Source: Bacteroidetes bacterium 47-18
GTDB lineage: Bacteria; Bacteroidota; Bacteroidia; Chitinophagales; Chitinophagaceae
NCBI GenBank assembly: GCA_001897155.1
Contig: MKSF01000024.1
Coordinates: 1-64,000, forward strand
DNA: 64,000 nucleotides
Reading direction: 5' to 3'
Part shown: positions 43,733-52,421 of the stretch, one piece after another
How the letters are laid out: every line of letters starts with the position of its first letter
Position numbering within the stretch: the first letter of the stretch is position 1
Notes under the pieces: generated by a model
Told to the model about the DNA's origin: nothing
Database searches by the model: none
Seen by the model: the letters and a program-made list of their open reading frames with translations, nothing else
Program-made: the position numbers and the translations under genes

Positions 43733-44611
43733 ATGCCTCATAATTACGATACACCTAAAAGCAAGTTGGATTTGTTTCGACAGAAGATTTACATCGTTAT
43801 TTACGGCGTAAATACCCCATCCGGTAAAGCTTTTGATGTAGGTTTACTGATTGCCATTCTGCTTAGTGTTTTTACCATTATGGCAGAAACAGTGGAAGGT
43901 ATAGACCATATCTACCACAAAGAACTGACTGTTTTGGAATGGATTTTTACTATCATCTTCACTTTGGAATATGCCCTTAGAATCTTCGTAAGTAAAAAGC
44001 CCCTGAAATACATCTTCAGCTTTTACGGTATTATTGATTTGCTTTCTATAATGCCGATGTTCCTATCTGTCTTTATCAAAGGCAGTCATATCCTCAGCAG
44101 CTTACGCATATTGCGTTTGCTGCGCCTGTTCAGGGTGTTCCGATTAATGGAGTTTATGCAGGAGTCGTCAAGACTGAAGGTAGCACTGATGGCAAGCCGG
44201 GCCAAAATCCTGGTGTTCCTCTACACAGTGCTGATTATTGCTATCCTGATAGGAACCCTGATGTATTATATTGAAGGGCCAGCCAATGGCTTTACCAGTA
44301 TCCCCAAAAGCGTATTTTATACCATAGTGACACTAACCACAGTCGGATATGGAGATATGGTGCCAACAACCGCCTTAGGACAATTTCTTTCAATGGTGCT
44401 GATGGTTACAGGTTATGGCATCATCGCAGTCCCAACCGGAATTGTAGGGGTTGAGATTGCCAAAGAAGTAGGAAAGTCTATCAGTGAAGAAAAGCAAAAG
44501 CACAAAGAACATAACAAACTGAATGGTATAGTATGTGCCCATTGCAATAAAGAAGGACATAGAGATGATGCAGAATATTGTTATAAATGCGGACATTATC
44601 TGAATGCTTAG
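43733..44611 (+). CDS. Voltage-gated K+ channel-type ion transporter with zinc-ribbon tail
   Basis: A 292-residue six-helix cation channel. The S4-like helix carries regularly spaced arginines (SLRILRLLRLFRVFRLMEF), the pore loop has the K+ selectivity filter TLTTVGYGD (filter near residues 203-208), and S6 follows (MVTGYGIIAVPTGIVGVEI). The cytoplasmic end has two Cys pairs (CAHC at about 266, CYKCG at about 285), a likely zinc ribbon in place of the usual RCK domain. It should conduct K+ in response to voltage. It sits between nhaA and KtrAB-type genes, consistent with pH and K+ balance. Confidence 0.9.
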   Translation: MPHNYDTPKSKLDLFRQKIYIVIYGVNTPSGKAFDVGLLIAILLSVFTIMAETVEGIDHIYHKELTVLEWIFTIIFTLEYALRIFVSKKPLKYIFSFYGIIDLLSIMPMFLSVFIKGSHILSSLRILRLLRLFRVFRLMEFMQESSRLKVALMASRAKILVFLYTVLIIAILIGTLMYYIEGPANGFTSIPKSVFYTIVTLTTVGYGDMVPTTALGQFLSMVLMVTGYGIIAVPTGIVGVEIAKEVGKSISEEKQKHKEHNKLNGIVCAHCNKEGHRDDAEYCYKCGHYLNA

Positions 44612-44627
44612 CAACAAAAATTAACTT

Positions 44628-45914
44628 ATGAGCAATAAAATATTTGACTTCATTAACCTGCACAACGGAGAGGAAGATAAAAGCAAGGTATTGGAAAATG
44701 TCTTCAATAATATTTCTTTCCGGGGTTCCAATCTCTGGATTCTGGCTTGTGCCATTATCATAGCATCCGTAGGACTGAATGTAAACTCTACTGCTGTTAT
44801 TATCGGAGCAATGCTGATTTCACCGTTGATGGGGCCAATAGTCGGGGCCGGGTTTGCATTGGGAACTTATGATTTTGCATTGCTGAAAAAGTCAATGAAG
44901 AACCTGATTATTGCTACCGTTGTCAGCTTGCTGGTATCGGCAGTATATTTTTACCTGAGCCCTTTCAAAGATGTACAATCCGAACTGCTGGCAAGAACTG
45001 CTCCTAATATTTATGATGTACTCATTGCTTTCTTTGGCGGACTGGTAGGTGTTATAGCCATAACAAGGGTAGAAAAAGGCAATCCGATACCTGGCGTAGC
45101 CATTGCTACGGCTTTAATGCCTCCATTGTGTACAGCGGGTTACGGTATTGCTACTTTTAATCTTTCTTATTTTGCCGGTGCCTTTTACTTGTATTCCATC
45201 AACTGTTTTTTTATTTGTATTGCTACATTCTTCGTAGTGAAATACCTGAAATACCCGGCAGCGAATTTTAAAAATATCCGGTATACCAGGCAAATAAGAA
45301 CAGGTATTACGGCGCTGATTTTTATAATGATTATACCCAGCTTTTATCTTGCTTACAGGCTATGGAATGAAAAAGCCTATACAAAAACCGTTGAGAACTT
45401 TATTAATGCAGAGTTTGTAAACAACGGTTATATGGTGATTTACAAAAAGATTAATTATAACAGTAATCCCAGGAAAGTAGAGCTGGCATTGCTCAACAGA
45501 AGCCTCAGCGAAAATGAAATTGAAGCATATAACCGCATCCTGACCAATATGGGTGCTACCAATACCGAACTCAGTTTCCGGCAGAATGATGATAACCTGA
45601 AAGCCGAAATTCTCAGTGAAATCAACAAAAAGGAAAACACGATTTCGGAGAAAGATGTGGCTATCAACCACCTGCGCATCGAGCTGGACAAATATAAATT
45701 GAGCGACTCTACATTCCTCAAAGAATTAAATATCTTATTCCCTTCAGTTAGCAATATTTCCATTGGCAAGATAGAACAATATCCCAATACTGACAGCGCC
45801 CGGATGCAATGCATTATGCTCTACCAGGCACCACAGAAAATAGAAGAGGAAAAGCTGAGAAGCTGGCTCCAGGAAAGATTGAACACACAAAATGTAGTGC
45901 TGGTAAAACAATAA
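44628..45914 (+). CDS. DUF389 membrane protein
   Basis: A 428-residue protein. The N-terminal half has about six transmembrane helices with the DUF389 signature VNSTAVIIGAMLISPLMGPIVGAGFALG and ATALMPPLCTAGYG. The C-terminal half is soluble and helical, including a coiled-coil-like stretch (EILSEINKKENTISEKDVAINHL). DUF389 proteins are of unknown function and are often described as hydrophobic membrane proteins, some linked to amino-acid or ion metabolism. It begins 16 bases after the channel gene. Confidence 0.9.
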   Translation: MSNKIFDFINLHNGEEDKSKVLENVFNNISFRGSNLWILACAIIIASVGLNVNSTAVIIGAMLISPLMGPIVGAGFALGTYDFALLKKSMKNLIIATVVSLLVSAVYFYLSPFKDVQSELLARTAPNIYDVLIAFFGGLVGVIAITRVEKGNPIPGVAIATALMPPLCTAGYGIATFNLSYFAGAFYLYSINCFFICIATFFVVKYLKYPAANFKNIRYTRQIRTGITALIFIMIIPSFYLAYRLWNEKAYTKTVENFINAEFVNNGYMVIYKKINYNSNPRKVELALLNRSLSENEIEAYNRILTNMGATNTELSFRQNDDNLKAEILSEINKKENTISEKDVAINHLRIELDKYKLSDSTFLKELNILFPSVSNISIGKIEQYPNTDSARMQCIMLYQAPQKIEEEKLRSWLQERLNTQNVVLVKQ

Positions 45915-45926
45915 AATTCAGTTACA

Positions 45927-46553
45927 ATGACAGACACGGAGTATATCCGCAATTTAAGGACACCAGGCAAAGAAGACCCTTTGCGTATACTGATGAGTGC
46001 CTGCCTCACAGGTGTGCAGTGTGCTTATGACGGCTCTGATTATGGCACTTACCCCGGGGCACTGAAATTACTGGAATATGATAACGTTGTTGTTATAAGA
46101 TTTTGCCCTGAGGCATTTTCGTTTGGGACCCCCAGGGAAATGTGTGATATCTACGGGGGTAATGGCGATGACGTATTGGATGGCAAAGCCAAAGTGTTGG
46201 CAGAAGAGGGCAGCGACTGGACAGCAGGAATGATTAAAGCATCGGAAGCTATGCTTGCCTTAGCCCAGACACATCAAATTGAGTTAGCTGTAATGATGGA
46301 CATCAGTGCTGCCTGTGGTAGCCAAGTGATATATGAGGGTAGCCGGTTTGCCGAAAATAAAGTGTATCAGATGGGTGCCGGTGTCTGCACCGCTCAATTA
46401 CGCAGACACGGCTTTAAGGTTATCAGCCAGCGGGATTTTGCAGCCCTGGAATTGTTGTATGCTAAAATAGATAAGCATCATATCATTGACGCTGCTAAAA
46501 CAGACCATCACCAAACAGATTGGTACCAGGCTTATTTTAAAATTGAAAAATAA
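45927..46553 (+). CDS. DUF523 / TudS-like protein
   Basis: A 208-residue protein with the DUF523 signature: ILMSACLTGVQCAYDG, FCPEAFSFGTPREMCDIYGG, MMDISAACGSQVIYEG and GAGVCTAQLRRHGF. The conserved cysteines of this family bind a [4Fe-4S]/[4Fe-5S] cluster in the thiouracil desulfidase TudS. It may therefore be a desulfidase or sulfur-handling enzyme. It is an odd member of an ion-transport cluster, 12 bases after DUF389. Confidence 0.9.
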   Translation: MTDTEYIRNLRTPGKEDPLRILMSACLTGVQCAYDGSDYGTYPGALKLLEYDNVVVIRFCPEAFSFGTPREMCDIYGGNGDDVLDGKAKVLAEEGSDWTAGMIKASEAMLALAQTHQIELAVMMDISAACGSQVIYEGSRFAENKVYQMGAGVCTAQLRRHGFKVISQRDFAALELLYAKIDKHHIIDAAKTDHHQTDWYQAYFKIEK

Positions 46554-46561
46554 ATGCTTTG

Positions 46562-46783
46562 ATGAATAAAGAACAGAAAGAGAAAACGGCTAGAGAAGAA
46601 CTGACAGACTGGGTAAAAGAATCGCTGGCTGCCTTCTTAACCTTTCTCAAACCTAATCCTAAGGATAACCTGGTGCTGCAAATCGTAAAAACCATTCTGA
46701 AAATCCCGGTAACATTGTTTATAGTTCTGGTTTCTCCTGTTCTGCTGCTTATTCTTGGAATTATCTTTGCTATGCTGTTATGA
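46562..46783 (+). CDS. Small membrane protein with one C-terminal helix pair
   Basis: A 73-residue protein starting at ATG 46562. A charged N-terminal half (EQKEKTAREELTDWVKESLAAFL) is followed by a long hydrophobic tail (IPVTLFIVLVSPVLLLILGI) that could span the membrane once or as a hairpin. Its stop overlaps the next start (ATGA), so the two are translationally coupled. No family is recognised. Confidence 0.7.
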   Translation: MNKEQKEKTAREELTDWVKESLAAFLTFLKPNPKDNLVLQIVKTILKIPVTLFIVLVSPVLLLILGIIFAMLL

Positions 46784-47178
46784 TAAATGGAATGCAAAAG
46801 ATATTTCGGCCCTGGTTGGTCATTTTACTGATGATTGCCACCACACATCAGGTTATGGAAAAGCTGTTGCATATTCGCATTCCTGTAATCGACAACTACC
46901 TGGACCCGCTTTTATTGATGCCTATTTTACTGCATTTACTATTGTGGGAACAGAGAATCTTATTTAAAAAGAGAACGGATTTTACCTTTTCCACGTTTCA
47001 ATTAATAATGATTTTTATTGTGGTCAGTTTTATTACGGAATACTTATTCCCTAAATGGAATCCAAAATTTACTGGCGACATATGGGATATTATTTGTTAT
47101 GGAATCGGTACTTTTGGTTTTGCTTTAATTATCAATAGACCAGGTCAAAACAAAATATTATTGAAGTATAAGCAATAA
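46780..47178 (+). CDS. Four-helix small membrane protein
   Basis: A 132-residue protein with about four transmembrane helices and a conserved-looking loop IPVIDNYLDPLLLMPILLHL. Similar Bacteroidota proteins carry the label magnesium citrate secondary transporter in some annotations, which I regard as unproven. It overlaps the preceding small gene by 4 bases and ends 4 bases before the TrkH-like gene, so it belongs to the same transcript. Confidence 0.75.
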   Translation: MINGMQKIFRPWLVILLMIATTHQVMEKLLHIRIPVIDNYLDPLLLMPILLHLLLWEQRILFKKRTDFTFSTFQLIMIFIVVSFITEYLFPKWNPKFTGDIWDIICYGIGTFGFALIINRPGQNKILLKYKQ

Positions 47179-47182
47179 GATA

Positions 47183-48253
47183 ATGAAAGAATTTATATAT
47201 AGTAAAAGAGTCATAAGTATCTTAATCACTCTGCATATTACCGCCATTTTATTGCTGATAATTGATTATGGCTTTAGCTTACCGCTGTGGGCAACATATG
47301 CAACAATCGGTTTTTACACTTTTATATTGGTTAACGGTATTTTGTTTACTATTATCAAACAAAAATACGACAAGAAAAAAAGCGAATTCAAAGTAAAAGT
47401 CTTTGATTGGCTGAGCATCGGGTTTATAATGTACTGCATTATCCGGCAGTTCAGCATACAGACAACTCAAAATATTATTACTGATTGGATTCGCTGGGCA
47501 TTGATATTAAAACTTATACGGGAGTTTGCCACTTCACATTTCAATTACAAACGCTCAGTCCTCAATCCGGCCCAACTTTTTATTATTAGTTTTATGGGTT
47601 TGGTATTGGGTGGTTCATTTTTGTTAATGCTGCCTAAAGCCACACATCAAGGTATTTCTTTTATTGATGCCTTGTTTACATCGACCAGTGCGGTTTGTGT
47701 TACGGGATTGATTGTAGTGGATACCAGCAGTTATTTTACCTCCTTCGGACAAACGATTATTATGCTGCTCATACAGGCCGGGGGGCTAGGTATTTTGACC
47801 TTTGCCAGTTATTTCAGCTATTTCTTTAAAGGTGGGGCTACTTATGAGAACCAGATTGCATTGAGTGATATTTCAAGTTCTAACAAAATCGGAGAAGTTT
47901 TTACTACTTTAAAAAGGATATTGATTATTACGTTTCTTGTAGAAGCCATAGGGGCATTTTTTATTTATATCAATATTAATGAACAGCTAATACCTTCATT
48001 TTTTGACAGGGTATATTTTTCAGTATTTCATTCCATTTCTGCGTTTTGTAATGCCGGATTCTCTACCTTGCCCAATGGAATGATGCAGGACGGTTTTGTG
48101 TTCAATTACTCCTTGCAATTTACCATCATTGCTATATTTATTTTCGGTGGGCTGGGCTTCCCTATTGTAATTAATGTCCTCAGGTTCATCAAGCATTTTA
48201 TCAGGCGTTACGCATTGCGATTTATATCGGGAAAAGACAATTACAAGCCCTAG
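47183..48253 (+). CDS. TrkH/KtrB K+ uptake protein, N-terminal half (cut by in-frame TAG)
   Basis: 356 residues giving extra N-terminal helices plus the first two of the four M1-P-M2 units of a TrkH/KtrB channel: pore loops TSTSAVCVTGLIVVD and HSISAFCNAGFSTLPNG. The frame stops at TAG 48251-48253 and continues in the same frame as the rest of the protein, so the lesion is a single nonsense codon with no frameshift. Partner RCK protein KtrA is encoded 688 bases downstream of this stop. Either the gene is inactivated, or the two halves are separate polypeptides. Confidence 0.85.
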   Translation: MKEFIYSKRVISILITLHITAILLLIIDYGFSLPLWATYATIGFYTFILVNGILFTIIKQKYDKKKSEFKVKVFDWLSIGFIMYCIIRQFSIQTTQNIITDWIRWALILKLIREFATSHFNYKRSVLNPAQLFIISFMGLVLGGSFLLMLPKATHQGISFIDALFTSTSAVCVTGLIVVDTSSYFTSFGQTIIMLLIQAGGLGILTFASYFSYFFKGGATYENQIALSDISSSNKIGEVFTTLKRILIITFLVEAIGAFFIYININEQLIPSFFDRVYFSVFHSISAFCNAGFSTLPNGMMQDGFVFNYSLQFTIIAIFIFGGLGFPIVINVLRFIKHFIRRYALRFISGKDNYKP

Positions 48254-48256
48254 ATA

Positions 48257-48925
48257 TTGACATTGAGCAACAAGATAAATCTCATTACGACTTTTATACT
48301 GATTGTTTTAGGTACTACTGTTATTTATGCCAAAGAGTTTTATAATACATTATCGGTACACAACGGTATTGGGAAAATAATAACTGCCTTGTTTACGGCA
48401 ACAACACCCAGAACCGCAGGTTTTAATTCAATAGACTTTAGCCAGTTACATTTTTCTTCTATCATCATCATTATACTTTTAATGTGGATTGGAGCATCAC
48501 CTGCATCTACAGGAGGTGGTATTAAAACAAGCACTTTTGCTATTGCCACACTCAATTTTTTAAGCCTTGCAAAAGGAAAAAATAAAATCGAAATATGGAG
48601 AAGGGAAATTGCCGATATTTCGGTACGCAGGGCTTTTGCTACAATGACACTGTCACTGGTGGTTATTGGATTTGGCATTTTTTTCATTGCCCACTTTGAC
48701 CCGCATCTCAGATTGCTGGACATTGCTTTTGAATGTTTCTCAGCATACAGTACAGTAGGGCTGAGTTTAGGTATTACAGGCGATTTGAGCAATGACAGTA
48801 AAATCGTTTTAATCATTATAATGTTTATCGGCAGAGTAACAATGCTTTCCATTTTGATTGCTCTATTCAAAAAAGTAAAAGCATTAAATTACAGCTACCC
48901 GACAGACGAAATTTTAATTAACTAA
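48257..48925 (+). CDS. TrkH/KtrB K+ uptake protein, C-terminal half
   Basis: 222 residues from a TTG at 48257, in the same frame as the upstream half and only one codon after its TAG. It supplies pore loops three and four (TATTPRTAGFNSIDF, ECFSAYSTVGLSLGIT), the GGGIKTSTFAIA region and the terminal helix. Together the two parts give the normal length of about 580 residues. There is no good ribosome binding site before the TTG, which argues against planned separate translation. ktrA starts 16 bases after its stop. Confidence 0.8.
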   Translation: MTLSNKINLITTFILIVLGTTVIYAKEFYNTLSVHNGIGKIITALFTATTPRTAGFNSIDFSQLHFSSIIIIILLMWIGASPASTGGGIKTSTFAIATLNFLSLAKGKNKIEIWRREIADISVRRAFATMTLSLVVIGFGIFFIAHFDPHLRLLDIAFECFSAYSTVGLSLGITGDLSNDSKIVLIIIMFIGRVTMLSILIALFKKVKALNYSYPTDEILIN

Positions 48926-48941
48926 ACAAGAAATTCTAAAA

Positions 48942-49631
48942 ATGAAATTTATAATAGTGGGCCTGGGAAACTTCGGAGCATCGCTCGCAGAAAAACTAAC
49001 GCAGCAGGGAAATGAAGTTATTGGTATAGACTCAAGTATAGCAAAAGTAACTGCCCTGAAAGAAAAAGTATCGCACACCATTTGTATGGATGCAACAGAC
49101 CAGCAAACAGTGTCGGATTTACCGCTGAAAAATACCGATATAATAATGGTTTGTGTAGGAGAAGACCAGGGAACAAACGTAATGGTAACAGCCCTATTCA
49201 AAAACCTGGGTGTAAAGAGACTAATAAGCAGGTCTATCAACCCACTGCACGAAAATGTACTCAAAGCTATTGGCGTGGATGCAATTGTTAGACCCGAGGA
49301 AGAAACTGCCGAACGCTGGGCAAAAAAGCTTACGCTAAAAGGTGTTATTGATTCTTTTGAGCTCAATAAAAGTTATAGTATTGTAGAAGTAAAAACACCG
49401 GAACGTTATATCGGGAAATCGGTGGAGAAAATCGGATTCCAGGAAAATTTCAATATTGTTATTCTAACTATTCTGAAGCAATCGGAAGAGAGTTCCTTTC
49501 TCGGTAAAGCCAAAACTATTACCAATGTACAAGGTATTCCGCAGCCTGATACTGTCCTTGAAGCAGATGATATTCTGGTTATCTACGGATATAATAAAGA
49601 TTTGAATAAGTTTATGAAGCTCAGTAATTAG
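48942..49631 (+). CDS. ktrA: K+ uptake regulatory protein KtrA/TrkA
   Basis: A 229-residue RCK-domain protein that gates the KtrB/TrkH channel in response to nucleotides. The N-terminal Rossmann fold has GLGNFGASLAEKL (GxGxxG at 7-12) and IDSSIAKVTAL. The C-terminal RCK-C domain ends with DTVLEADDILVIYGYNKDL. It is intact, unlike its channel partner upstream, which suggests that the channel lesion is recent or tolerated. Confidence 0.94.
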   Translation: MKFIIVGLGNFGASLAEKLTQQGNEVIGIDSSIAKVTALKEKVSHTICMDATDQQTVSDLPLKNTDIIMVCVGEDQGTNVMVTALFKNLGVKRLISRSINPLHENVLKAIGVDAIVRPEEETAERWAKKLTLKGVIDSFELNKSYSIVEVKTPERYIGKSVEKIGFQENFNIVILTILKQSEESSFLGKAKTITNVQGIPQPDTVLEADDILVIYGYNKDLNKFMKLSN

Positions 49632-49866
49632 TAAATATACGGTGCAACCCAATTTATAAGCGTATAGGGGATAAAAACTATCGTTTTTTGTGATACCCGG
49701 AACTTTTTCTTACCTTCACTGCTCTACATTATGTAAGCTTTTGGCTTACCGGCTCGTCTATCCCTTTGCCTTTACCGGCATTACGGGTCTATACTTCTAA
49801 ACCAGTGGGAAAACAGATTGCAAAGCCAGTCCCTGACTTTAGTTCCCATTACAAAACAGAAAGACT
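49632..49866. other. Intergenic region before the amino-acid permease
   Basis: 235 bases with no gene. A weak hairpin GTAAGC/GCTTAC lies near 49733-49749. I looked for a c-di-AMP riboswitch, which would suit a K+ or amino-acid transport operon, but do not see its conserved pattern. A promoter for the permease probably lies here. Confidence 0.35.
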
Positions 49867-51303
49867 ATGCAAGACAAAGCCTCAGGCATTGGATTAAGTA
49901 AATCTTTTGGGTTAAAAATGGCTATCATTATAGTAGTCAGCGCTATCGTGGGCTCAGGTGTTTTTAAAAAAGCGGCACCAATGGCAGAGCTCTTACACGC
50001 GCCCTGGCTGGTGGTACTGGCCTGGCTGTTGGCAGGCGTTATCATCCTGTTCGGAATTTTATCTATTGCAGAGTTAAGTACTTTGTTTCCCTCATCAGGT
50101 GGCCCCTTTCTCTGGCTGGAAAAAATCTACGGTAAAGCGCTTTCTTTCTTTTATGGATGGTCTTGCTTTACGGTTATTCAGACGGCTGCTATTGCTTCTG
50201 TAGCATTTGTTTTTGCCGGCGCTTTAGATACTTTCATCGCTTTGCCACGTTTGTCCGCAGCATATGAATCTGTACATTTTATAGGTTTGTATCCTTTTAA
50301 AAACATTGGCGCCAAGATAGCTGCATCGCTGCTCATTATTGCCTTAACAATCGTTAATATCAGAGGTGCGAAAAAAGGAGGCAACATCAGTCTGCTGTTT
50401 ACGCTGGTAATTTTACTGGCCATTATTGCCATTGTTTTTATTGCATTTTTTGGAAGTAAGGGCAGTATCCAAAACTTAGAATCCGCTTCAGTGCATTTTC
50501 CTGCAGGCGGTTTTTCCATCTTCGGGTTTGTCAGCGCTATGGTACTGGCTATGCGGGCGGCATTCTGGGGTTATGAAGGATGGATAGCATTGGGCTTTAT
50601 AGGTGAAGAGATTAAGGACCCGAAAAGGAACCTCCCCCAGGCACTTATCATTGGCATTTCGATAGTCATACTCGTTTATCTCCTGGTCAATTCCGCTTAT
50701 TTTTTCGTGATGCCTATAGATGAAATGGTGGCCGGCGTACAGCAGAATGAAAATAGTATTGCAGCTGTTTTGGTAGTGGATAGAATGCTGGGAGATGGTG
50801 GTGCATACATCATCAGCGGTATGATTCTCGCTTCTACTTTCGGCTGCACCAATGCTACTATTCTGGTATCTGCAAGAATTTACTATGCAATGGCCCAAAA
50901 GGGTTTGTTCTTTGAAAGAGCAGCGCTTACGCATCCGGGCAATAAAACGCCGCATTATGCCTTAATCTACCAGTGCATCTGGGCCTGCCTCCTGGTCTTC
51001 TCCGGTTCTTTTGATTTTTTAACCGACCTTGTAGTGATATCCGGGTTTATATTTTTCGGGTTAATCGTATGGGGTGTGGTAAGATTAAGAAGAACGATGA
51101 AAGACATACCGCGCGGCTTCAAGACACCGCTGTACCCTTTTGTACCTGTAGTATTTGTAGCATTTTGTTTTGTATTGATTGTCATCTCCTTTATAGAGTC
51201 GCCCTACAAATCAATGATAGGCTTAGGCTTGATTCTTTCAGGCCTGCCTTTCTACTGGTATTGGAACAAAAAGTCGAAAAAAGTACCTGCTTCCAGCGCA
51301 TAA
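49867..51303 (+). CDS. APC-family amino-acid permease
   Basis: A 478-residue, 12-helix amino-acid/polyamine/organocation transporter. The first helix has the substrate-binding break IVVSAIVGSGVF, and helix 6 has AMRAAFWGYEGWIALGFIGEEIKDPKRNLPQ. This is the LAT-like branch that works as an exchanger or H+ symporter. Substrate is unknown; the racemase encoded convergently next door would suit ornithine, lysine or a related amino acid. Permease plus K+ channel recalls the acid-resistance loci of Bacteroides, by analogy only. Confidence 0.93.
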   Translation: MQDKASGIGLSKSFGLKMAIIIVVSAIVGSGVFKKAAPMAELLHAPWLVVLAWLLAGVIILFGILSIAELSTLFPSSGGPFLWLEKIYGKALSFFYGWSCFTVIQTAAIASVAFVFAGALDTFIALPRLSAAYESVHFIGLYPFKNIGAKIAASLLIIALTIVNIRGAKKGGNISLLFTLVILLAIIAIVFIAFFGSKGSIQNLESASVHFPAGGFSIFGFVSAMVLAMRAAFWGYEGWIALGFIGEEIKDPKRNLPQALIIGISIVILVYLLVNSAYFFVMPIDEMVAGVQQNENSIAAVLVVDRMLGDGGAYIISGMILASTFGCTNATILVSARIYYAMAQKGLFFERAALTHPGNKTPHYALIYQCIWACLLVFSGSFDFLTDLVVISGFIFFGLIVWGVVRLRRTMKDIPRGFKTPLYPFVPVVFVAFCFVLIVISFIESPYKSMIGLGLILSGLPFYWYWNKKSKKVPASSA

Positions 51304-51345
51304 GCATACCGTTCCGGGTGCCTGACTGTATACTTATGCAGGATT

Positions 51346-52416
51346 TTACGCTTCCATTAATTTATCTACATAGTCACAATTCATTAAACGTAGAATACCC
51401 ATATAGCTCAGGTTAAACGCTATCAAGCTGCCCACTTTATATTGTGCTGCGTTTGCTCCCAAATCCACCACCATCATATCGGAGCTCGAACCCACAATTT
51501 TCAAATCGATATCAACAGGCCGGATATGGCTTTCTTCTACGTCCAGCAAACCGATATCTATAATCGCCCGGTGCGAGCTGCTGTTCTCATCTCCTTCAAA
51601 CTGCAACGTATCTCCGCTCACATTGTGCCCAAGATTGCCGTCAGGTACCATTGGCTTTTCGCGCAATTCGATGATTTCCGCATACAGCTTAAACACGTCC
51701 TGGTGCATATCAGGATTGGGAGTGCTGTTATATACATCTGTTCCCAGGAACAAAGTTTCACCCACCCGGAAGTGATTAACAGCTTTCGGAAGCAGGCCGC
51801 GTGCAATCAGCGGAATGGTAACGGATGAGCCACCAGTAATATATGGAATCCCTCTATGGAACTTCGCTTCAATGAGCTGTGCATAAAGGCAAAGCTGGAG
51901 TAGCTTATCCTGGCTGGGCAATACACCATACATACAGGTCAGGTTCGTTCCCAACCCGGCTACTTCGATATTATGCAGCTTAAAAACCTTTTCATAAAAA
52001 TCTATAAATTCTTCCCGCATCACACCTTCACGTAATTCTCCCAGCTCAATCATAATAATGATTTTGTGCATTTTGTTTTGTCGGACAGCTTCGTCCGACA
52101 GCATTTTTATAGTTTCAAACTCCGTATTGAAGCTGGCATCAGCATATTTGACAATGCTGGAAATATAACGCTTGGCAGGCGGTTTGATAAATACCGTTTC
52201 TATACCCGGGTTGAGCGATTTTATAATTTTCAGGTTGGTAATCCTGCTGTCGCACATTTGTTGTACGCCGAGGTCTATAATTTCTTTAAGGTAGGTTTTG
52301 GAACCACAAAATACTTTGGACACTACGCCCCATTCTATATTATTATCCGAAAAAAGCCGGTTGAGATACTGATGATTTTCCTGTAGCTTTTTCCTGTTGA
52401 GTACTATATATGCCAT
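51346..52416 (-). CDS. Alanine/ornithine racemase-family PLP enzyme
   Basis: A 356-residue fold-type III PLP enzyme. The PLP lysine is Lys34 in WGVVSKVFCGS, and the PLP-phosphate region is HFRVGETLFLG. The sequence follows the ornithine racemase branch more closely than classic Alr, including the pattern IELGELREGVM. It would interconvert L- and D-forms of a basic amino acid or alanine in the cytoplasm. A GNAT gene lies 5 bases upstream, so the two form an operon. Confidence 0.88.
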   Translation of the reverse strand: MAYIVLNRKKLQENHQYLNRLFSDNNIEWGVVSKVFCGSKTYLKEIIDLGVQQMCDSRITNLKIIKSLNPGIETVFIKPPAKRYISSIVKYADASFNTEFETIKMLSDEAVRQNKMHKIIIMIELGELREGVMREEFIDFYEKVFKLHNIEVAGLGTNLTCMYGVLPSQDKLLQLCLYAQLIEAKFHRGIPYITGGSSVTIPLIARGLLPKAVNHFRVGETLFLGTDVYNSTPNPDMHQDVFKLYAEIIELREKPMVPDGNLGHNVSGDTLQFEGDENSSSHRAIIDIGLLDVEESHIRPVDIDLKIVGSSSDMMVVDLGANAAQYKVGSLIAFNLSYMGILRLMNCDYVDKLMEA

Positions 52417-52421
52417 TGTCC

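Noticed and set aside
49632-49866. Possible c-di-AMP riboswitch before the permease gene
   Set aside because: The setting is suitable but I could not find the conserved core or the expected paired stems.
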